NCBI GenBank assembly: GCA_913020705.1
Contig: CAJWBY010000062.1
Span: forward strand, 1 to 23,303
From: an uncultured Colwellia sp.
Lineage (GTDB): Bacteria > Pseudomonadota > Gammaproteobacteria > Enterobacterales > Alteromonadaceae
Direction: 5' to 3'
Length of the DNA: 23,303 nucleotides
In this document: positions 16,248-23,303 of the stretch, piece by piece
How the letters are laid out: every line of letters starts with the position of its first letter
Position numbering within the stretch: the stretch's first letter is position 1
Made by a program: the position numbers and the translations under genes
The notes under the pieces: model-generated
Seen by the model: only the letters and a program-made list of their open reading frames with translations
Told to the model about the DNA's origin: nothing
Databases searched by the model: none

Positions 16248-18149
16248 CTAAGTCATATCTTCAAACGGGTTATTGTTTGGTAATTCAATAGGATTTGTAA
16301 AACCTGTCATTGAAATGTTTTCAGAATTAATTTCAATATCATCATCACCTAAAACACCCACACCAAATTTGTAAATCAATTCAAACTGTCCGTTATTCGC
16401 TTTTTCTTGATAAACGTTTTGTTTAGCTTCTACACTCGCTAACTTTTCTTTATAACGAGTCATAGTTTCAATATTGTAACGTTTTTCTATCATTGCGCTT
16501 GTTACGTTTGGCGAAAGTAATGTTGCTGTGGCGTTATTACCACCAAAACCTTTCGAGTTAATAAAAGCAACGTCCATCGCTTCACACTGCCAGTGATCAA
16601 GTGCGATATTCAAACGTTCATTATAAACATCATCAGCTACTGACTTGATCGTTGTAATACCCGGCATAATATTGTGTGCAAAAACTCCAAGTGCCATAGT
16701 AATTTGATCACCACTTGCAGGAGCAATAGTGTGTCCAACAAAGGCTTTTGGTGCAGCTACAGGCCAGTTATTAATATCAAAGGTTTCAGCTAAACGATGG
16801 TAAATTAAAGACTCTGTTACACGATTTTGCGGTGTACTCGAACCGTGAGCAAGAATAAAGCTACGTTCCTGTACCGCTTCATCACCTAAAATACTTTTTG
16901 CGAGTGCCACTGATTTCGCCATGGTAATGTAGTTACCTGGACCAGGAGCAGTAATAGACTTTTTAACACCATCAGCATTAATGAAAACGTCTGCGACTGA
17001 ACCTAACGGTTTAGCACCTAGCTCAACTGTTAACTCATCATCCATAATCACGAGAAAATGCGCTGCTTCACCAATCGTAAAGCCACAGTTTTCGCCAAAT
17101 GGACGACTCGTATTACGATGATCCGCTTGACCTTCGGTAATGCCATCAAGCTTTTTCAAACCTTCTTCATTTGCCAGTGCGCTCATATTACCGAAACCTT
17201 CGATAATTTCCGGCGTAATTGGGCTTTCACTGCTGCCAACAATAGCAACACGTACGCGACCTGATTTAATATCTTGAACAGCATTACGTAAGTTATAAAG
17301 GAAACTTGCACAAGCACCTGTTGCAGTCGACGTTGTTCCTACACTGCCAGTAACATAACCGTTAATAAAGTCAGCCGACATGGTGTTTAAACCTAGCGCT
17401 AAATTTTTAGTCGTAACACGATCGCCGTTTAAACGGTTTTGTAACATGCCACCTAAACCTTCAGATTGCATTTGACCGAAAGCAGAAGATGAATAAGTAC
17501 CGACATGATCTGGACTAACTTTTTCTAAAATCTCATCCCAGCTAAAACCTGTTGAATGAATTGCATCAGCAGCACCAAAGATAGTCGTTTGTAAGCCACG
17601 AGGCTGATAACGGCTGTTATAAAGTTTAGAAGGTTCAAAACCAGTAGGTAATTGTCCAGCGGCTTTAATTGGGTTGTCGCGATAACTGCTGTGTTTAATT
17701 TCTAAATTGTCAGTAATTTCAACCTTAACGCGCTTATCTTCAAGTGGCGTTACTTTCCAAGAACGTGGAAGTGGCTTAGGTAGCTCTTTCTCTTTCAATT
17801 CAAACGTAATGTTTTCGCCGCTTGGCGCTGCTGTAATTTTGGTATGGCAATGCGTTGCGTCTGGATCGAAGTGATTATTTTCAATTTTACGAATAAGTGT
17901 GCCATCAAGAATTTGTTGGCCAAAGCGACTTTCAACGTCACTTAATGCAACAGCATTACCATCTGCATCAACTAATTTATCTTCTTGATATGTTAAAATG
18001 TTCATCAAGGTAGCTAGGCCAACAAAAGTTTCTTGGCGTGCTTCAGCAGTCAACTTGTCGATAACAATTCGACGAAAGCCTTGATGAAATGAGGTACGGC
18101 CCGCTGCGTTTACGCCGCCCATGCCAACAATAATAGGTAATGCATTCAT
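16248..18149 (-). CDS. fabY: Beta-ketoacyl-ACP synthase of the FabY family
   Basis: Condenses an acyl primer with malonyl-ACP. FabY (PA5174) of Pseudomonas aeruginosa starts fatty-acid synthesis from acetyl-CoA in place of FabH. At 633 residues the protein has essentially the length known for FabY, far beyond the 410 or so of FabB/FabF. The N-terminal part (about 1-210) is the FabY-specific extension and insertions. The thiolase-fold core has the KAS I/II triad: Cys280 in GACASFL, His435 in AHGSSTPQNR and His473 in GHTIAPASGD, then the glycine-rich KGFGGNNATATLLS. Two histidines rather than His/Asn place it with KAS I/II by fold. It diverges from an AraC-type regulator across 127 bases and ends at the shared terminator. 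Whether the genome also has canonical FabH cannot be seen. Confidence 0.9.
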   Translation of the reverse strand: MNALPIIVGMGGVNAAGRTSFHQGFRRIVIDKLTAEARQETFVGLATLMNILTYQEDKLVDADGNAVALSDVESRFGQQILDGTLIRKIENNHFDPDATHCHTKITAAPSGENITFELKEKELPKPLPRSWKVTPLEDKRVKVEITDNLEIKHSSYRDNPIKAAGQLPTGFEPSKLYNSRYQPRGLQTTIFGAADAIHSTGFSWDEILEKVSPDHVGTYSSSAFGQMQSEGLGGMLQNRLNGDRVTTKNLALGLNTMSADFINGYVTGSVGTTSTATGACASFLYNLRNAVQDIKSGRVRVAIVGSSESPITPEIIEGFGNMSALANEEGLKKLDGITEGQADHRNTSRPFGENCGFTIGEAAHFLVIMDDELTVELGAKPLGSVADVFINADGVKKSITAPGPGNYITMAKSVALAKSILGDEAVQERSFILAHGSSTPQNRVTESLIYHRLAETFDINNWPVAAPKAFVGHTIAPASGDQITMALGVFAHNIMPGITTIKSVADDVYNERLNIALDHWQCEAMDVAFINSKGFGGNNATATLLSPNVTSAMIEKRYNIETMTRYKEKLASVEAKQNVYQEKANNGQFELIYKFGVGVLGDDDIEINSENISMTGFTNPIELPNNNPFEDMT

Positions 18150-18276
18150 TTATAATTCTCTTTAATACTTTAGTCTTAACTCTTACCGCCTAGTGTAAAA
18201 AGAAACACAATCAATTAATTGTATTTTTCAGCCAAAAACAACACAATAACAGCCAGTTATTATAAAGGTTATTGAT
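18150..18276. promoter_or_regulatory. Divergent fabY / AraC-type regulator promoter region
   Basis: The 127 bases hold a 10-bp palindrome caattaattg (18212-18221) and an inverted repeat aataac-agcca-gttatt (18245-18261) lying just ahead of the regulator's ribosome site (AAGG, 8 bases from its ATG). Both are candidate operators; neither matches a known fatty-acid regulator site such as the FabR or FadR consensus. No convincing -35/-10 pair was found on either strand. Confidence 0.4.
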
Positions 18277-19281
18277 ATGCCACTAAAAACAGGTCGTAAA
18301 ACCGTAAATGTTTCATTGATTCTTTATGATCACATGTTGGCAACTAGTGTCAGCTTACCTATTGAGATGCTTAGGGCAGGAGAGGCTTTTGCTCGCAGGG
18401 AAAATAGGAGTGCTCCGAAACTTAATATAGAAATGGTGAGTGAAGAATTAGCGCCTGTTCGAACAAGGGCATTGATCAAATTATTTCCCGATACTGATAT
18501 TGAACATGCACAAAGCCCTGATTATATTTTTATACCGAGTCTTTGGCGTAACCCTCGCCCATTAATTAAAAAACACCCTAAAATTATAAATTGGCTAAAT
18601 AACATGTGGCATAAAGGTGCAACACTTATTGGTGGCGGCACTGGTGTTTGTTTTATCGCAGAATCTGGTTTGCTCGATCATCACTCTGCAACAACACATT
18701 GGCATTACGTTGATCAATTCAAACGGTATTATCCAAAGGTTGAGTTGAAACCTGATTTTTTTATCACACAATCTGAACGAATTTACTGTGCAGCGAGCTT
18801 AAATGCTTTAGCCGATATTACCGTACATGTTATTCATCAAACTTACGGTGAGTCGGCGGCTCAGCATGTAGAGCGAAACTTCTCACATGAAATACGCAAA
18901 CCTTACGAAGAGCAACGATATTTAGAAGGAGCAGTCGATCGTCATCCTGACGAATTGATCACTCAAATTCAGTTTTGGATGCGTACTAATCTTTCATCGA
19001 CATTATCGCTTACCGAGCTTGCATCTCAATTTAGCATTAGTCATAGAACGTTTAGCCGACGCTTCAAAAATGCCACTGGCGTTAAAGCATCTCATTATTG
19101 GCAAAAGGTTAGAGTTGAAACGGTAAAAGACTTACTGGCATCCAGTAATTTATCTATACAAGAAATAGCTTTTCAAGTGGGCTATCAAGACCAAGGACAA
19201 TTAACCCGACTCTTTAAAAAGCAGTTAAAACTGACGCCAAGGGATTATCGTGCAATGGTAAGGAAAAAATTATTTACCTAA
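18277..19281 (+). CDS. GlxA-type transcription regulator: DJ-1/PfpI-like sensor domain plus AraC helix-turn-helix
   Basis: Residues 8-190 resemble the GATase1/DJ-1-like domain of GlxA-family regulators (NVSLILYDHMLATSVSLP, DYIFIPSLWRNP, then AESGLLDHHSATTHWHYVDQF). Residues about 225-334 are the two-helix-turn-helix AraC domain (LSLTELASQFSISHRTFSRRF and IQEIAFQVGYQDQGQLTRLFKK). At the nucleophile elbow, where relatives usually read VCSGAF, this protein reads GGGTGVCF. The Cys is shifted or lost, consistent with a ligand sensor rather than an enzyme. It lies between fabY (divergent) and a KAS III gene (same strand, 108 bases downstream), so control of one or both is likely. The effector is unknown. 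Confidence 0.85.
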   Translation: MPLKTGRKTVNVSLILYDHMLATSVSLPIEMLRAGEAFARRENRSAPKLNIEMVSEELAPVRTRALIKLFPDTDIEHAQSPDYIFIPSLWRNPRPLIKKHPKIINWLNNMWHKGATLIGGGTGVCFIAESGLLDHHSATTHWHYVDQFKRYYPKVELKPDFFITQSERIYCAASLNALADITVHVIHQTYGESAAQHVERNFSHEIRKPYEEQRYLEGAVDRHPDELITQIQFWMRTNLSSTLSLTELASQFSISHRTFSRRFKNATGVKASHYWQKVRVETVKDLLASSNLSIQEIAFQVGYQDQGQLTRLFKKQLKLTPRDYRAMVRKKLFT

Positions 19282-19389
19282 GAATATCCACATGACATCA
19301 ATTAAAAGACCAGAAAACCTTGAACTTTGATTAAATAAGTAAGAAGGTACGACCACTAGAAATAGATAATTCTTATCGGAGCAAAAAAT

Positions 19390-20508
19390 ATGTCAATTGT
19401 AATTAGTGGCACAGGCTTATTTACCCCACCACATAGTATTTCAAATGATGAATTAGTCATTGCCTTTAATCAGTATGTTGAAAATTATAATGCTGAAAAT
19501 GAAGAAGCTATAAACAGCGAGCAGTTAACGGCTTTAAAACCTTCATCAAGTGAGTTTATTGAAAAAGCTTCAGGTATTAAAAGTCGCTATGTTATGTATA
19601 AAGACGGGGCCCTTGACCCTAAAAAGATGATGCCTTTTATTCCACAGCGCAGTGATGATGAATTATCAGCACAAGCTGAAATGGCAGTTGGTGCGGCAAG
19701 ACAAGCCATGGCAGCAGCCAACAAAACGGCAGACGATATAGACTTAATTATTGTTGCATGTGCATATACGCAACGTGCATACCCTGCTATTGCGATAGAA
19801 GTACAGAAAGAATTAGGTTGTAAAGGTTGGGCCTACGATATGCTTGTTGCTTGTTCTTCAGCAACATTCGGTATTATGAATGCCTCAAATGCTTTGTATG
19901 GCGATACGGCAAAAACAGTTTTAGTGATTAACCCTGAACTCAACTTTCCGCAAATTAATTTACGCGATAGAGATAGCCACTTTATCTTTGGTGATGTGGC
20001 AACGGCTATTATTGTTGAAAAACAGGAAACAGCCACTTCTGACCATCGCTTTAAAATATTAACGAAAAAGCCTATCACCACTTTCTCTAATAACATTCGT
20101 AGTAACTTCGGCCATACCAATAAGTGCGATCCAGAAACTATGCTCGACGCTGACAAAATGTTTGTTCAGCAAGGGCGAAAAGTGTTTAAAGAAGTGCTGC
20201 CGATGGTGTCAGAATTAATAACAGAACAAATGGCAGAAGCCAATGTTGAAGCCAAAGATTTGAAACGCTTGTTTCTTCATCAAGCGAATATCAATATGAA
20301 CAACTTTGTGGCGAAAAAAGTGTTAGGTCGCGATCCTATCAATAATGAAGCGCCAATTATTCTCGACAAATTTGCCAACACAGCTTCTGCTGGTTCTATT
20401 ATTGCGTTTCATTTGAATCATCAAGATATGGTTGAAGGTGATAAAGCGCTAATCTGTTCGTTTGGTGCGGGTTATTCGGCGGGTTGTATCGTTATAGAAC
20501 ATCTTTAA
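19390..20508 (+). CDS. Beta-ketoacyl-ACP synthase III, PA3286-like (medium-chain acyl-CoA primed)
   Basis: A FabH-superfamily condensing enzyme with a complete Cys-His-Asn triad: Cys155 in VACSSATFG, His297 in LHQANIN and Asn330 in FANTASAGS. At 372 residues it is about 50 longer than housekeeping FabH. The N-terminal GTGLFTPP.SISNDELV.AFN.YV..YNAENEEA and EKASGIKSRYV resemble, from memory, P. aeruginosa PA3286. That enzyme condenses octanoyl-CoA from beta-oxidation with malonyl-ACP and so feeds degraded fatty acid back into synthesis. The substrate here is inferred from that resemblance only. GGAG precedes the ATG by 8 bases. It follows the GlxA-type regulator and converges on the ArsR-family gene. 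Confidence 0.85.
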   Translation: MSIVISGTGLFTPPHSISNDELVIAFNQYVENYNAENEEAINSEQLTALKPSSSEFIEKASGIKSRYVMYKDGALDPKKMMPFIPQRSDDELSAQAEMAVGAARQAMAAANKTADDIDLIIVACAYTQRAYPAIAIEVQKELGCKGWAYDMLVACSSATFGIMNASNALYGDTAKTVLVINPELNFPQINLRDRDSHFIFGDVATAIIVEKQETATSDHRFKILTKKPITTFSNNIRSNFGHTNKCDPETMLDADKMFVQQGRKVFKEVLPMVSELITEQMAEANVEAKDLKRLFLHQANINMNNFVAKKVLGRDPINNEAPIILDKFANTASAGSIIAFHLNHQDMVEGDKALICSFGAGYSAGCIVIEHL

Positions 20509-20529
20509 TGACGTCACTTTATCAATAAT

Positions 20530-20592
20530 ATTTCTGTTCAAGTCATTCCTCCTCATCTCCTGATGAAAGTTATAATTGACTTGAGCAGAAGT
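20530..20592 (+). terminator. Long nested hairpin after the KAS III gene
   Basis: The arms atttctgttcaagtca (20530-20545) and tgacttgagcagaagt (20577-20592) pair over 16 bases. Two of the pairs are G-U in the plus-strand RNA and would be A-C mismatches on the minus strand. The 31-base loop itself contains tcatc-tcct-gatga (20553-20566), a second stem. It begins about 20 bases after the KAS III stop and is followed by GATTTGTGATTTTAA, moderately T-rich. It fits a plus-strand terminator or 3'-end structure between convergent genes; a structured RNA element is possible. Confidence 0.55.
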
Positions 20593-20629
20593 GATTTGTG
20601 ATTTTAACCTATTTTATCAAACTCACTGT

Positions 20630-20938
20630 CTAACAAAACTCACTGTGCAAAAACGCAATCAACTTAACAATTGAAGGGTGAGCAATCGTATAATAAATGG
20701 TTTGCGATTCTCGGCGGGTTTTTACTAAACCATCTTTTCTTAATCTAGCTAAATGCTGCGAGAGACTCGACTGACTTAAATCAATAAAACCATTAAGCTC
20801 AGACACTGACATTTCTTTCTCACCTAAATAGCAGAGTATAAGTAATCTATTTTCATTACTCATTGCTTTCAATAATTCAGCGGCTTGAGTTGCATTACTT
20901 CGCATTTCAGCTATATCTATTTGAGATTTATCGTTCAT
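20630..20938 (-). CDS. ArsR-family repressor with two conserved cysteines (HlyU/BigR/SqrR type)
   Basis: A 102-residue winged-helix protein. AMSNENRLLILCYLGEKEMSV and DLSQSSLSQHLARLRKDGLV (recognition helix), then TRRESQTIYYTI, closely follow Vibrio HlyU and the BigR/SqrR/YgaV group. It lacks the metal-binding CVC of classical ArsR. Its only two cysteines are Cys36 in LILCYL and Cys102, the last residue. These positions correspond to the pair that forms a disulfide or polysulfide bridge in SqrR/BigR and a redox pair in HlyU. It is therefore probably a thiol/persulfide-sensing repressor. It diverges from an MMPL exporter, and two tandem near-palindromes in the shared gap are its likely operators. 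Confidence 0.88.
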   Translation of the reverse strand: MNDKSQIDIAEMRSNATQAAELLKAMSNENRLLILCYLGEKEMSVSELNGFIDLSQSSLSQHLARLRKDGLVKTRRESQTIYYTIAHPSIVKLIAFLHSEFC

Positions 20939-20987
20939 AAGTTCATCTGCATAATACCCAATGGCATCAGTAAAAAGTAAATATAGA

Positions 20988-21015
20988 TTGATATTACATT
21001 AGATAGTGCTAATAT
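20988..21015 (+). promoter_or_regulatory. Candidate promoter of the MMPL exporter
   Basis: TTGATA (20988-20993) and TAATAT (21010-21015) are separated by 16 bases, a reasonable sigma70 pair about 65 bases before the TTG start. The -10 overlaps the right half of the first candidate operator, and the second operator lies just downstream, which is the geometry of repression. Confidence 0.5.
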
Positions 21016-21046
21016 AAAAGTACATTACGTTTATCTAATATAAGAT
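20995..21046. promoter_or_regulatory. Two 26-bp imperfect tandem repeats carrying candidate repressor operators
   Basis: Units 20995-21020 and 21021-21046 agree at 18 of 26 positions, including tacatta at the left end and ctaatataa towards the right end. Each holds a 16-bp near-palindrome: ATTAG-N6-CTAAT (20998-21013, perfect arms) and ATTAC-N6-CTAAT (21024-21039, one mismatch). They lie between the divergent ArsR-family gene and the exporter, overlapping the candidate exporter promoter. A dimeric winged-helix repressor bound at both, on faces about 2.5 helical turns apart, would shut both genes. Confidence 0.6.
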
Positions 21047-21079
21047 TAAACATTGTTGTTTTCTCGTTAAGGATCTGTT

Positions 21080-23303
21080 TTGAATTACACACGACTACTG
21101 CAACTCGCGGTTGAAAAGCCTAAATTGGTTTATACCGTAGTATTACTCATGGTAGCAATGAGTCTTGCCATGATGCCAAGTCTATCCATAGATACTGATC
21201 CTGAAAATATGCTCAGCAGTGATGCGCCAGCACGTGTTTTTCATAATCAAACAAAAGCTGACTTTCAAATGCGCGACATGATCGTAGTGGGTTTAGTTAG
21301 CGAAAAAAGTATTTTTACGCCTAATTCATTAAAAGTTGTCGAGCAGCTTTCGACAAAAATCTTACAAATTGAAGGTGTTATTGAGCAAGACTTATTATCG
21401 CTCAGCGTCGTTGACAACATTACCCAAGAAAAAAACAGCCAAGGTGAAAGTAACGGCATACGTTTCGAATATTTAATGAAGCAGGCTCCCACTTCGCTTG
21501 AAAGCAGCCTAACTATTCAGCAAGCTGTAAAACGTTTACCCATGCTAAATAATACTTTGGTGTCTGGTGACGACAGAGCGATTGCACTTTATGTGCCGAT
21601 TCAAGCAAAAGACATGAGCTATAATATCGCCGAACAAATTCGTACTCTTATCGAAGAACTCCCTACAGAATTAGTGGCTGATGTCGATTTTCACATTACT
21701 GGCTTACCTGTTGCTGAAGACCAGTTCGGTTATGAAATGTTTGTACAAATGGGTATTGCCGCTCCATTGGCAGGTTTAGCTATTTTTGTTTTACTTTGGT
21801 ATTTTTTCCGTAATCTTCCCTTAATAATTGCCCCTATGGTAGTGGCAATGGCGACAGTTATTATCATTATGGGCTCCTTGATTGGTATGGGATTTACTGT
21901 ACATATTATGTCTTCGATGATCGCCATATTTCTGATGCCGATAGCCGTCGTTGACTCAGTACATATTCTTTCAGAATTTGCTGAAAAATATAAAGCAGGT
22001 GATGACGCTGGCGATGTTGTAAAAGGTGTAATGAAACACTTATACACGCCAATGCTTTATACCTCTGTAACCTCTGCAATTGGTTTTTATTCTTTAATGT
22101 TAACGCCTATTCCACCGGTTAAAGTGTTCGGCGCTTTTATTGGTACGGGAATTTTATTAGCCTTTGCGCTGACTATTATTTACATACCTGCCTATATCTC
22201 ACGTTTAAAACCTGAAACATTAGCCAAATTACATGATGCAATTGTACGTATGGAGAAAAAAGGCAGGCTAGCCATTATATTAGAACGCTTAGGTCGTTTT
22301 TCTACTCAGAAAACCAAACTGATTCTTATTGGGTTTATTGCACTATTTTTAGTCAGTATTGAAGGCGTTAGTCGTATCGAAATTAATGACAACCCTGTAA
22401 ATTGGTTCAAAGCTGATCACGAAATTAGAATTGCTGACAAAGTATTGAATGAACATTTTGCTGGCACTTATGATGCTTGGTTAGTCTTTAAAAATAATAA
22501 AAGTGAAAATAATATAGCGGTAGAAAAATTCAAAGAAATACTTACAACAGTTGATGTAAATTCTGATAGCGCAAAACAAGTTCATGCGTTTATGAATAAC
22601 CTTACTGGTAATGTTAGTTCAACTGAGCAAGGTTCCTTGTTCAATCAAAACTTATTGGTCTTATTAGACGATTTAACTTTTTCAGCTAGCGATAAAGAGC
22701 AAATATGGTTAGACGAATTAATTAACATTGCCGACACCGCTTTCAACGAGAATAAAGTGTTTCTCGATCCAGCCTTGTTGAACTGGCAAAGTAATTTTCA
22801 ACAAGCTTTACTTAAAACGGGTCTAATTGGTAAAAGTAACGGTCTAGCTGATATTGTAAAAACGGTGAATCGCGAACTTTTTTCTGGTGAAGATAAAGAC
22901 TTTACTATTCCTAAATCGAGTAACGGGGTTGCTCAAACATTATTACAATATCAGTCGTCACATCGTCCACAAGATTTATGGCACTTTGTTACCAAAGACT
23001 ATCAGCAAAGTTTGCTATGGCTACAAATGACAAGTGGTGATAATCAGCATACCACCAAAGTTGTTAACTGGGCAGAGTCGTACATTGCTGAAAACCCCAT
23101 GCCAAAAGATATTAGTTACCAATGGGCCGGTAAATCTTATTTAAACATCGTATGGCAAGACGCTATGGTAAAAGGTATGGTCGACAGTTTATTATCATCA
23201 TTTGTGATTGTTTTCTTAATGATGGTTTTACTCTTTCGTTCTCTGAAATATGGCATTTTAGCTATGTTACCACTAACGTTGACGATCTCAATGATCTACG
23301 GAT
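21080..23303 (+). CDS. RND-superfamily exporter, MMPL family (3' end beyond window)
   Basis: An open frame of 741 codons runs to the right edge with no stop. TTG at 21080 is the only plausible start: an in-frame TAA lies at 21068-21070, AAGGA sits 7 bases before the TTG, and no ATG or GTG precedes the first membrane segment. TM1 (LVYTVVLLMVAMSLAMM) is followed by a periplasmic loop starting IDTDPENML. Five or so membrane segments cover about residues 225-373, with AVVDSVHI as the charged TM4 motif. TM7 near 412-430 is followed by INDNPVNWF, the mirror of the first-half motif. A second periplasmic domain follows, then TM8 from about 697. This internal duplication is typical of RND/MMPL exporters (COG1033, HpnN-like), which often move lipids or hydrophobic compounds. 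The substrate is unknown. Confidence 0.88.
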   Translation, partial: MNYTRLLQLAVEKPKLVYTVVLLMVAMSLAMMPSLSIDTDPENMLSSDAPARVFHNQTKADFQMRDMIVVGLVSEKSIFTPNSLKVVEQLSTKILQIEGVIEQDLLSLSVVDNITQEKNSQGESNGIRFEYLMKQAPTSLESSLTIQQAVKRLPMLNNTLVSGDDRAIALYVPIQAKDMSYNIAEQIRTLIEELPTELVADVDFHITGLPVAEDQFGYEMFVQMGIAAPLAGLAIFVLLWYFFRNLPLIIAPMVVAMATVIIIMGSLIGMGFTVHIMSSMIAIFLMPIAVVDSVHILSEFAEKYKAGDDAGDVVKGVMKHLYTPMLYTSVTSAIGFYSLMLTPIPPVKVFGAFIGTGILLAFALTIIYIPAYISRLKPETLAKLHDAIVRMEKKGRLAIILERLGRFSTQKTKLILIGFIALFLVSIEGVSRIEINDNPVNWFKADHEIRIADKVLNEHFAGTYDAWLVFKNNKSENNIAVEKFKEILTTVDVNSDSAKQVHAFMNNLTGNVSSTEQGSLFNQNLLVLLDDLTFSASDKEQIWLDELINIADTAFNENKVFLDPALLNWQSNFQQALLKTGLIGKSNGLADIVKTVNRELFSGEDKDFTIPKSSNGVAQTLLQYQSSHRPQDLWHFVTKDYQQSLLWLQMTSGDNQHTTKVVNWAESYIAENPMPKDISYQWAGKSYLNIVWQDAMVKGMVDSLLSSFVIVFLMMVLLFRSLKYGILAMLPLTLTISMIYG

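Noticed and set aside
19833..20156. 107-residue minus-strand frame
   Set aside because: Antisense to the catalytic core of the KAS III gene, whose Cys155 and flanking motifs are intact.
21265..22047. Two minus-strand frames of 75 and 105 residues (21265-21492, 21730-22047)
   Set aside because: Both lie inside the plus-strand MMPL exporter, which has an uninterrupted frame with membrane segments and family motifs across the whole stretch.

Overview
The window looks like chromosome of a low-GC marine gammaproteobacterium of the order Alteromonadales, most like Colwellia/Thalassotalea. This is inferred from the murB-birA-pantothenate kinase-tRNA-Thr block, the fused argininosuccinate lyase/acetyltransferase ArgH(A) known from Moritella, Vibrio and relatives, a FabY-type ketoacyl synthase, and the AT-rich intergenic DNA. 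No mobile element, CRISPR array or phage gene is visible. Almost all of it is ordinary coding sequence with short gaps; the longest gap is 266 bases.

Left block (1-2980, minus strand): murB, birA and coaX are packed head to tail and followed by tRNA-Thr(UGU), which has its own strong promoter. This is the E. coli murB-birA-coaA-thrU order, with a type III pantothenate kinase (CoaX) in the slot of the unrelated type I enzyme CoaA.

Second block (3071-7050, minus strand): an export module of three genes, an outer-membrane beta-barrel, a short OPX (Wza-like) protein and a Wzz/BY-kinase (Wzc-like) co-polymerase. No glycosyltransferase, flippase or polymerase is next to it. The kinase has Glu where the Walker A' and Walker B motifs usually have Asp.

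Third block (7317-16183): arginine biosynthesis as a bipolar cluster. argE is on the plus strand and diverges from argC-argB-argF-argG-argH(A)-argA on the minus strand. Two N-acetylglutamate synthase activities are encoded at the end of the operon: the GNAT tail fused to ArgH, and a full-length classical ArgA. A 30-codon ORF fills the argG-argH gap exactly and looks like the remnant of a duplicated argG/argH junction. The argC-argE control region has two clean inverted repeats but no recognisable ARG box.

Fourth block (16248-20508): fatty-acid synthesis initiation. fabY (minus) diverges from a GlxA/AraC-type regulator (plus), which is followed by a KAS III enzyme resembling the Pseudomonas aeruginosa PA3286 octanoyl-CoA-using synthase. 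Both synthases retain their catalytic residues. The regulator between them probably controls one or both.

Right block (20630-23303): a two-cysteine ArsR-family repressor of the HlyU/BigR/SqrR type (minus) diverges from an RND/MMPL exporter that starts at TTG and runs off the right edge. Their shared promoter region holds a 26-bp imperfect tandem repeat. Each unit carries an ATTA(G/C)-N6-CTAAT near-palindrome, the best candidate operator in the window.
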